From positions 2,266,396-2,330,395 of the forward strand of contig NC_049986.1 of NCBI RefSeq assembly GCF_000003815.2: a DNA stretch of 64,000 nt, in the 5' to 3' direction. Numbering within the stretch: position 1 is the stretch's first letter; each line of letters starts with the position of its first letter. Made by a program: the position numbers and the translations under genes. Shown here one piece after another: positions 61,701 to 64,000 of the stretch. The DNA comes from Branchiostoma floridae (lineage: Eukaryota; Chordata; Leptocardii; Amphioxiformes; Branchiostomatidae). Under the pieces are notes generated by a model. That model searched no databases, was not told the origin of the DNA, and was given only the letters and a program-made list of their open reading frames with translations.

Positions 61701-63022
61701 TGAGTGTTGCCCTCCCCGGATCTATTCTGGATAATGCCCAGTCTCCAGAACTCAGAACATACCTAGCTGGACAGGTAAGAAATTGTGAGATCTTTTAGGA
61801 TATAGGAGAATGTTTGTACACAACCAGTACTTATTTTGCTTACGTTTTGGTGTCTATCAGACAACTTCCTCAGAGCTTGTACATGTAACTGGAGTTCGAG
61901 AACACAATCCCAAAGTTAGCTGATAGACGCCAAAACGTAAGCAAAGTAAGTACCAAGAATTCTCCTATATCCTATATTCTACCAACCTGATGAAATTATT
62001 TTCAGAAGTATGAGGTCTTTTGCTGTAACATTTCAGCCGTATAGTTATAATCAATCACAATAATCATTTTCTAATCAGCATTACTGCTAGTCTAACCATC
62101 TAAATCAACAACATTGAAGATGGATATCAAAGTTGAGATATACCTTTTACACAGTCAATTACACTCTTCTCTACTGTGGTGTTCATCGTAAAAGTGTGTT
62201 TATAAATATAACTGAGCATTGCTAACACATTAACATCAACATGTGTTACTATATTGCTTTCAAGGGCAAAATTAAGAGAGAAATTAAACCAAAATGAGGA
62301 ATTAATGATGAGTAAAATGTAAGATGTTAATTAGTGTGATAAGCATGGCAGCTGCTGTCCTTTCATGATTGAGCTCTCGTGTGCCATTATGACTTCATAG
62401 TAGGTAATTAGTTGTGACACTTGATCCTACAGTAAGTAGTGTAACTTGAGCTGACACAATCACAACTGTCAGGTCCTGTCTCTAGGGACCTCACATCAGC
62501 AGTGAGCAATACAGCTATGTTGTGGCAAAACATATTTCTGATAGGTTGAGCATAGTGATAGGGATCCTGTAGATTTTGAAACACGTACACTCAGCCGTTT
62601 TATTCTCAGTGTTTGCAGTAAATGGCTAAAACAGATTTTTCTCCAGCAATCATTCCAAGCACTGCAAAGACTTCTTTTCCCCCTTCTACAAAATTAAGTC
62701 CCCTCTAACCTAACTGACTTAACACTAGTCCACCTTTTTCTGTGAGGTAACCTATATCCATTGTTTTTGAAAACAGAGTAATGGACGGTGGTTTTAAATT
62801 GCAACATTTTCTATATATTGCAGTTTGGCATGTACACCGCCGTCTTTAAATGTGCTATCCCTAAATATCCAGTTTTTAGAAACAACGGATATAGGTTACC
62901 CACCGGATAAAGGTGAACTAGCGTTACCAGTATTTTCTTGGTGTGTTCCAGATTGCCAGAGCCTGTGTGATTTTCAATGTGGATGAGATTGTCATATTTG
63001 ATGAATCGGGATCTACGCAGCC
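31324..63022 (+). CDS. SPOUT1: SPOUT-domain RNA methyltransferase (C9orf114/CENP-32), first five coding exons
   Basis: S-adenosylmethionine-dependent SPOUT-fold methyltransferase; the human protein is also linked to the mitotic spindle. Coding exons: 31324-31386, 31937-31967, 58709-58852, 61686-61774, 62952-63022, all with GT-AG sites and compatible phases (0, 1, 1, 0, then 2). They encode 132 complete codons. N-terminal Lys/Glu-rich region: RRDWKKWKQQ joins KEEKKKWKEER exactly as in the human protein, then a charged helix rich in Arg/Lys/Glu/Gln. The SPOUT domain starts at about residue 80 with VALPGSILDNAQSPELRTYL and continues to VDEIVIFDESG. The 3' exons lie outside the window. Start context is strong (A at -3, G at +4). 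Intron 2 is 26,741 bp, very large for this gene and packed with transposons. Confidence 0.9.
32336..32550. repeat. MITE family G, copy 2
   Basis: Starts CTGCACATGCAGAAATTATC and ends AAATGTATTTACAG between TA dinucleotides. Diverged from the copy at 30071 mostly by CpG loss. A stub of the CAGGG family (GCAGGTGGTATATC...AGCCCTG) abuts its left side. Confidence 0.75.
32551..33430. other. SPOUT1 intron 2, unannotated sequence
   Basis: No coding frame or repeat recognised. Confidence 0.4.
33438..34030. repeat. Diverged tandem repeat, period about 135-155 bp
   Basis: Four imperfect units start at about 33438, 33571, 33720 and 33874. Each has (C)TGCAGTACC followed by a GCCAGG or CTAGG motif, then AACTTGACCTTCC, then ACCTAC...AT. 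None is coding. Confidence 0.65.
34302..34987. repeat. Inverted-repeat element with GGTTTACGGAAAAGCC ends
   Basis: The left end GGTTTACGGAAAAGCCTGGG matches the inverted right end CCCAGGCTTTTCCGTAGACC. The similarity extends inward through GCTGGCTAGCC, about 40 bp in all. Contains a (GT)n tract (34737-34787) and no coding region. Confidence 0.75.
34737..34787. repeat. (GT)n microsatellite
   Basis: About 50 bp of nearly uninterrupted GT dinucleotides. Confidence 0.95.
35874..36263. repeat. MITE family D, copy with TTA duplication
   Basis: GGTCACACCAATTTTATTTG at the left, AAATAAAATTGGTGTGGCC at the right, flanked by TTA on both sides (35871-35873, 36264-36266). A 3-bp TTA target suggests PIF/Harbinger-type mobilisation. 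Confidence 0.85.
36264..37364. other. SPOUT1 intron 2, unannotated sequence
   Basis: AT-rich, no recognised feature. Confidence 0.4.
37365..37829. repeat. Family H inverted-repeat element with GGACC palindromes
   Basis: Starts GGGGTGGATACCGGTACCG and ends CTGTACTGGTACCCACCC. Near the right end is the palindrome-rich run GTCCAGGTCCGGACCTGGAC. A second copy is at 52127-52480 and partial copies near 45459 and 55125. Confidence 0.7.
38053..38345 (+). repeat. MITE family F, left part
   Basis: Starts CAGGGTTCTAACTAATTGCA and shares CACTGCGCT.A, GATATGCCACTC(A/C)AAACTGACC and CCAAGA.CCCCCTTCCA with the full copy at 51756. The right end is missing. Confidence 0.65.
38723..38919. repeat. MITE family B, copy 1
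   Basis: About 200 bp, flanked by TA. Left TGCTAGTTCACTTTATCTGT, right AGATAAAGGGGAACTAACTT. A central inverted pair flanks TATTTAGGGATGTCAA and TTGACATCCCCAAG. All nine copies share this design. Confidence 0.8.
39290..39640. repeat. SINE-like repeat with GCACGTCAAAGAACCCC
   Basis: Contains GGTCCCGTGTATGGAGAGAG, CCGTGCACGTCAAAGAACCC and, further on, GGGGCGGTATAACCCCGCC. The CACGTTAAAGAACCC-type module is common in SINE bodies of marine invertebrates. No RNA polymerase III head was identified, so the boundaries are loose. Confidence 0.5.
39712..39946. repeat. 235-bp inverted repeat with hammerhead-like cores
   Basis: The arms 39712-39800 and about 39858-39946 pair. Shared text: TTCTGTACTGATGAAGACGA, ACAGATAGTC, AACGTCT.CGGAAGAATT and AAAGAAGGTTGTGAAA. 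The minus-strand arm reads CTGATGAAGACGACAGATAG then TCACGAAACGTC, resembling the CTGATGA...GAAA core of hammerhead ribozymes. The plus-strand arm has AAAA in place of GAAA. A Penelope-like terminal remnant is the likely source. Confidence 0.65.
40236..40450. repeat. MITE family B, copy 2
   Basis: ATGCTAGTTCACCTTTATCC at the left, AAAGGCGTACCAGCGT at the right, TA on both sides. Confidence 0.85.
40583..42330. repeat. 1.75 kb inverted-repeat element (TACTCTCATGTCCC ends)
   Basis: The left end TACTCTCATGTCCCTAATAA continues into ACATACC repeats (CCCCCCGGAATAAACATACC). The right end is the inverted GTTTATTAGGGACATGAGAG. The interior includes a TACAGTGAAACCTG MITE (about 40882-41050) and no recognisable transposase, so it is non-autonomous or a nest of elements. 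Confidence 0.65.
40882..41050. repeat. TACAGTGAAACCTG MITE fragment
   Basis: Shares GGCCA.TT.(G)GTCAGTTTT, GTCGGTCC.TTGGA and TAAGAAATAGTCTATAG with 23870-24025 in the opposite orientation. Confidence 0.6.
42470..42602 (+). mobile_element. LINE 3' end with (AAATC)n tail
   Basis: Ends CTCTATACAGCCAAAGAAATC followed by repeated AAATC units. This kind of short-period tail is typical of CR1/L2-type non-LTR retrotransposon 3' ends. No coding sequence remains. Confidence 0.55.
42897..43266 (-). pseudogene. CR1/L2-like LINE, reverse transcriptase C terminus and 3' tail
   Basis: The minus-strand frame has KRTRNSHAFKYQ, then SYFPRTTVDWNLLSP and LGSFKECLQ, a C-terminal pattern (..FFPRT..WN.LP....A.S...FK..L) seen after the reverse transcriptase of many animal LINEs. 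Downstream on the same strand is a CpG-rich stretch, then TACCGGCTATATAGATTACA with GATACA repeats as the 3' tail (ending about 42897). 5'-truncated, dead. Confidence 0.75.
43267..44143. other. SPOUT1 intron 2, unannotated sequence
   Basis: No recognised feature. Confidence 0.4.
44144..44503. repeat. MITE family E, most complete copy
   Basis: Inverted ends AGGCTTTTATCCAGGCATGC and ATCCTAGCTAAAAGCCTG. Internal TTACACTGGGGAGCAGATCC as in the other copies. About 360 bp. Confidence 0.8.
45006..45382. repeat. MITE family D, copy with TTA duplication
   Basis: GGCCACACTAATTTTATTTG at the left, AAATAAAATTGGCGTGGCC at the right, with TTA at 45003-45005 and 45383-45385. Internally close to the copy at 35874. 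Confidence 0.87.
45925..46368. repeat. MITE family D, long variant with TTA duplication
   Basis: GGCCACACCAATTTAATTTC at the left and its complement ending GGTGTGGCC at the right, TTA at 45922-45924 and 46369-46371. The subterminal part reads TCACGGATTCGCTCGCTCC, different from the other copies. Confidence 0.85.
46390..46924. repeat. MITE family I, copy 3, split by a CAGGG element
   Basis: Left part from about 46390 (TTGAACGACAAGTTTCCTCA...GTTTTGGCTAGCC) and right part 46856-46924 (CCTACTTACCGACCC...CTAGGCCTAAA) form one family I copy interrupted at AGATAATC by the element at 46519-46855. Confidence 0.8.
46519..46855 (-). repeat. CAGGG-ended hAT-like MITE (family C), copy 2
   Basis: TAGGGCTCGAAATACCACCT to GTATTTTGAGCCCTG, flanked by TAATC (46514-46518, 46856-46860). 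Inverted relative to copies at 28097 and 48064. The empty site exists in the family I copy at 21769 (AGATAATCCCTAC). Confidence 0.9.
47232..47446. repeat. Inverted-repeat element with ACCATTTTGGTGTCCCTA ends
   Basis: ACCATTTTGGTGTCCCTATT and GCATTTCAGT at the left are mirrored by ACTGAAATGC, AAATTAGGGACACCAACAT and GGT at the right, about 35 bp of terminal complementarity. Confidence 0.7.
47540..47890. repeat. MITE family E, copy 3, with a nested element
   Basis: Shares CTGGGGAGCAGATCCTCTGG and ATTTTGGCCACTAGG with other family E copies. Interrupted by the TA-flanked element at 47652-47825. Ends are degraded. Confidence 0.65.
47652..47825. repeat. Pogo/Tigger-like MITE, 174 bp
   Basis: CAGTAGAAGCCACTCAATTG at the left and CAATTAAGCGGCTTCTACTG at the right, flanked by TA. 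Such termini resemble the Tigger group of Tc1/mariner. Nested in a family E copy. Confidence 0.75.
48064..48415 (+). repeat. CAGGG-ended hAT-like MITE (family C), copy 3
   Basis: CAGGGCTCGAAATACTTTTT to GGTATTTCGAGCCCTG, flanked by TATCA (48059-48063, 48416-48420). The best preserved copy. Confidence 0.9.
48643..48708. repeat. MITE family D half-copy at the minisatellite border
   Basis: GGGCCATACCAAATTTGTTT followed by CTTGGATTTTTCAGAAAAAA matches the left half of family D. The right half is missing and the minisatellite begins where it stops. Confidence 0.65.
48709..49955. repeat. Minisatellite, about 73-bp unit, about 17 copies
   Basis: The unit contains TGTCACAACCAGGTATCTGT, CCTTAGTACTGAATAGTG, TTCACTCTTTT and TTTGCTAAATGCTGAATG. 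Units differ by small indels in the T tract. A block of about five units (from about 48961) is repeated almost exactly from about 49325, an offset near 362 bp, so there is higher-order structure. Not coding. Confidence 0.92.
50541..50742. repeat. MITE family B, copy 3
   Basis: ATGCTACTTAATCTTTATCT at the left, AAAGGTGAACTAGCGT at the right, TA on both sides. Confidence 0.85.
50959..51518 (+). mobile_element. Internally deleted mariner element, 560 bp
   Basis: Termini CGAGGGGCGTGCAATAAGTA and TACTTATTGCCCGCCCCTCG are inverted, with TA at 50957-50958 and 51519-51520. From 51142 a frame reads MEPVECRAVIRFLYLKGRTP, then YGDDAPSYDRVKRW and GRKSVETAPRPGRPS, the N-terminal helix-turn-helix region of a mariner transposase. 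About residue 72 it jumps, in another frame, to a C-terminal-like GVQSCIKRWEKCITLGDSY. The catalytic DD(D/E) domain is absent. This is a typical deletion derivative, mobilisable only in trans. Confidence 0.88.
51756..52090 (+). repeat. MITE family F, full copy
   Basis: CAGGGTTCTAGCTAGTGCAT at the left and TCTTGGCTAGAACCCTG at the right. Internal CACTACGCTAAAAT motifs repeat. Supplies the intact version of the site hit by a family B element at 58879. Confidence 0.85.
52127..52480. repeat. Family H inverted-repeat element, copy 2
   Basis: AGGGGTGGGTACTGGTACTC to CTGCACCAGTACACATCCCT, with the GTCCGGACCTGGACCTG run near the right end as at 37365. Confidence 0.75.
52481..53430. other. SPOUT1 intron 2, unannotated sequence
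   Basis: AT-rich. A 63-codon frame at 53078-53269 has no recognisable domain. Confidence 0.4.
53440..54085. repeat. Three-copy tandem repeat, period about 226-231 bp
   Basis: GTAGCCAACTAT recurs at about 53471, 53697 and 53928, each followed by AGTACAT, then TCACAGTT or TTACAGTT, then GGGCACT(C/T)TGACTT and CCCATTTGAAAAGG. AT-rich, non-coding. Confidence 0.8.
54575..54992. repeat. MITE family B, copy 4, split by a sister copy
   Basis: Left piece CGTTTAGTTGACCTTTATCC... to about 54617, right piece from about 54819 to GGTGAATTAGCGT, flanked by TA. Interrupted by the copy at 54620-54816. Confidence 0.82.
54620..54816. repeat. MITE family B, copy 5, nested in copy 4
   Basis: ACGCTAATTCACCTTTATCC to AAAGGTGAACCAGCGT with TA on both sides (54618-54619, 54817-54818). 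Confidence 0.87.
55650..55867. repeat. MITE family B, copy 6
   Basis: ACGCTAGTTCACCTTTATCC at the left, a degraded AAAGGCGAATCCTTGCCT at the right, TA-flanked. Confidence 0.8.
55890..56069. repeat. MITE family B, copy 7
   Basis: ACGCTAGTTCACCTTTATTC to AAAGGTGAAGTAGCGT, TA-flanked. Only about 20 bp separate it from copy 6. Confidence 0.85.
56072..57212. other. SPOUT1 intron 2, unannotated sequence
   Basis: No recognised coding or repeat, apart from scattered ACCGGTA motifs. Confidence 0.4.
57213..57384 (+). repeat. MITE family F, right part
   Basis: GAAAGGACCAAGACCCCCCT through ACGCTAAAATAAAAACCTGAC to GGAACCCTG matches the right half of family F. The left half is missing. Confidence 0.65.
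57776..57974 (+). CDS. Candidate alternative first exon of SPOUT1, or an unknown nested gene
   Basis: An ATG opens 66 codons (MASFSKSVKLYKDMFGC... SGSDFYEATSLTEGLMG... WRKEFRYPQ) that run to a splice-donor-like CAAG|GTAGTT at 57974/57975. Read through, the frame stops two codons later. The exon would end in phase 1, the phase required by the SPOUT1 exon at 58709 (joining ...RYPQG to KEEKKKWK). No family recognised. A second open frame (57529-57873) overlaps it in another phase and also lacks known homology. Confidence 0.35.
58090..58280. repeat. MITE family G, copy 3
   Basis: CTGTAAATGCATTTAATTTC to TTTCTGCATTTACAG between TA dinucleotides. Inverted relative to 30071, with GCGGTAGCACCATGCACTAC internally. 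Confidence 0.8.
58865..59407 (+). repeat. MITE family F, copy split by a family B element
   Basis: Left stub CATGGTTCTAGC (58865-58876), then the family B insert, then GTGCATTTTAATGTAGTGG... to TTGCTAGAACCCT. Lies just after SPOUT1 exon 3. Confidence 0.85.
58879..59094. repeat. MITE family B, copy 8, nested in family F
   Basis: ACGCTAGTTCACCTTTATCT to AAAGGTGAACTAACAT with TA on both sides (58877-58878 and 59095-59096). The uninterrupted host site TTCTAGCTAGTGCATTTTA is present at 51766, proving TA duplication. Confidence 0.92.
59410..60975. other. SPOUT1 intron 3, mostly unannotated
   Basis: A weak repeat at about 60210-60440 has three GCGCTATTTGATGAC/AAC starts followed by CTACAGTAACTG and GTAGTAGCAAACTT. 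Otherwise no feature seen. Confidence 0.45.
60978..61337. repeat. MITE family E, copy 4
   Basis: CAGGCTTTTAACCAGGCATG at the left and ATCCTACCTAAGAGTCTG at the right. Internal TTACACTGGGGAATAGATCC. Confidence 0.78.
61798..61975. repeat. Inverted repeat with hammerhead-like motifs
   Basis: The arms carry AGGAGAAT...GTACTTA.TTTGCTTACGTTTTGG and the complement CCAAAACGTAAGCAAAGTAA...AGAATTCTCCT. The minus-strand arm reads CTGAGGAAGTTGTCTGATAG then ACACCAAAACGT, an arrangement like the 39712 repeat. In SPOUT1 intron 4, starting about 24 bp after exon 4. Confidence 0.6.
62722..62934. repeat. MITE family B, copy 9
   Basis: ACACTAGTCCACCTTTTTCT to AAAGGTGAACTAGCGT, TA-flanked. Its right end is 17 bp from SPOUT1 exon 5, so the branch-point region of that intron is partly transposon-derived. 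Confidence 0.85.
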
Positions 63023-64000
63023 GTAAGTCATCTTTAATGATTTTCATTCTCCGCATCTCATGTAATACAATATCTCTAAGAATATATTCTGAATTAGATT
63101 TATTGTACCTTCTATGAAAGCTAGGTGCTACACACTTGGAGAAATGCAGCATAGGACTTTACCCTACAATCAGAGGTGTTTGAAATGGAACATTTTATTG
63201 GTACTTGAAGAAGAAGTAACTTTATTTTTTGCCATGATATGGCTACTGAAAAATCCATCCTGAAGTAATTTCTGCAGCAATACATCTAACAAAATTGGCC
63301 TGTCATAATCCAAACCTACGGGCTGGTATCTTTTGAAAAGATGGATAGCTTTGTAGATTATATCCTACTAGTACTCTGATATTTTAGTCTGATTGTAGGT
63401 ATTGCCACAGGCTTTAGAGGATGATATTACAGTGTAGTTAGATGAATGCATGTTGGTGCAATTGTGTAGAACCATTCATCAGATTATAGTATCTGTAGGT
63501 TTGGAGATTGGGGTGAGGTCAGCACAAGTATGTATTATATGCACAGACTGTGCTGTAATATTTCATAGGTATGCTGGTAGCATTTCCAATATGTTCACAG
63601 GCACTGGGTAGTATACCCTGTCCCTTGGAGCCCTGTAAAACATGGTGAAACATACAATTTACAGTGGCGACATATTTGTGAGATCTAGTCAAAGTTGGTG
63701 GCATTCAATGAGTGCATGGATGTATGTTTCAGGCTGACACAGTTGTGTACACTGCCCCACGCCCTCTAAAGTGTTTGGGAAAAGGTAGAAAGAAAAACAA
63801 GTTGTCAGAGATTTAAACCTTTGAAGCTATGCTTGGACAATTCAGACAATTGAAGATTGACAGCTTTCCTTTTTTTGTACATGACACATAATCAGCCTAC
63901 CCTTTTTTTGGAACAGTTTATAACCATTCAGAGAAGACTTAGAAATTATTATGGATAACAAGGAGTTGGGCAGGGAAGGCCTTCAGCACTAAGGACATGA
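63023..64000. other. SPOUT1 intron 5 (start)
   Basis: No further SPOUT1 exon could be recognised before the window ends, and no other feature. Confidence 0.45.

Noticed and set aside
1-64000. CRISPR array, bacterial operon or phage content
   Set aside because: Spliced genes, animal transposons and lack of dense coding exclude a prokaryotic origin. The minisatellite lacks unique spacers.

Overview
The window looks like nuclear DNA of an invertebrate deuterostome, most probably a lancelet (Branchiostoma). The evidence is AT-rich introns of ordinary metazoan type, GT-AG exons of two conserved housekeeping genes, CR1/L2-like and Penelope-like retroelement fragments, and a very dense load of short inverted-repeat DNA transposons. 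The species call is inference; no search was run.

Layout. 1-540: Penelope-like element fragments with a GIY-YIG nuclease domain, arranged head to tail in inverted orientation. 1.6-19.1 kb: three intronless beta-1,4-galactosyltransferase-family genes, all on the minus strand (1583-2671, 5430-6989, 17841-19109). The last two are separated by LINE remnants and by a decayed THAP/DDE transposon (about 11.1-17.8 kb) that is split by a 3.6 kb foldback element flanked by TTAA. 22.8-31.0 kb: an 11-exon minus-strand gene for translation initiation factor eIF3 subunit G, complete and encoding 301 residues. 31.3-63.0 kb: the first five coding exons of SPOUT1 (C9orf114/CENP-32, a SPOUT-fold RNA methyltransferase) on the plus strand. 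Its second intron is 26.7 kb long and full of transposons. The 3' part of SPOUT1 lies beyond the window. EIF3G and SPOUT1 start 281 bp apart, back to back.

The three galactosyltransferase paralogues should be Golgi type II membrane enzymes. They share an unusual active-site signature: FCKG in place of the family's FNRA, and FCGWGG in place of YWGWGG. They also differ from one another (Ile, Phe, Leu) at the position that is Tyr289 in bovine B4GALT1, which controls UDP-Gal versus UDP-GalNAc use. This small set of paralogues is the most interesting functional content.

The rest is a record of transposition. About a dozen inverted-repeat families occur in several copies, and nested insertions give clean empty sites. 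One CAGGG-ended family has 5-bp target duplications, a TA-flanked family has nine copies, a TTA-flanked family has four, and there is an internally deleted mariner. There is also a 1.3 kb minisatellite (unit about 73 bp) with a higher-order duplication. Exon coordinates were read by eye from splice sites and reading phase. Transposon superfamily names are inferred from termini and target duplications.
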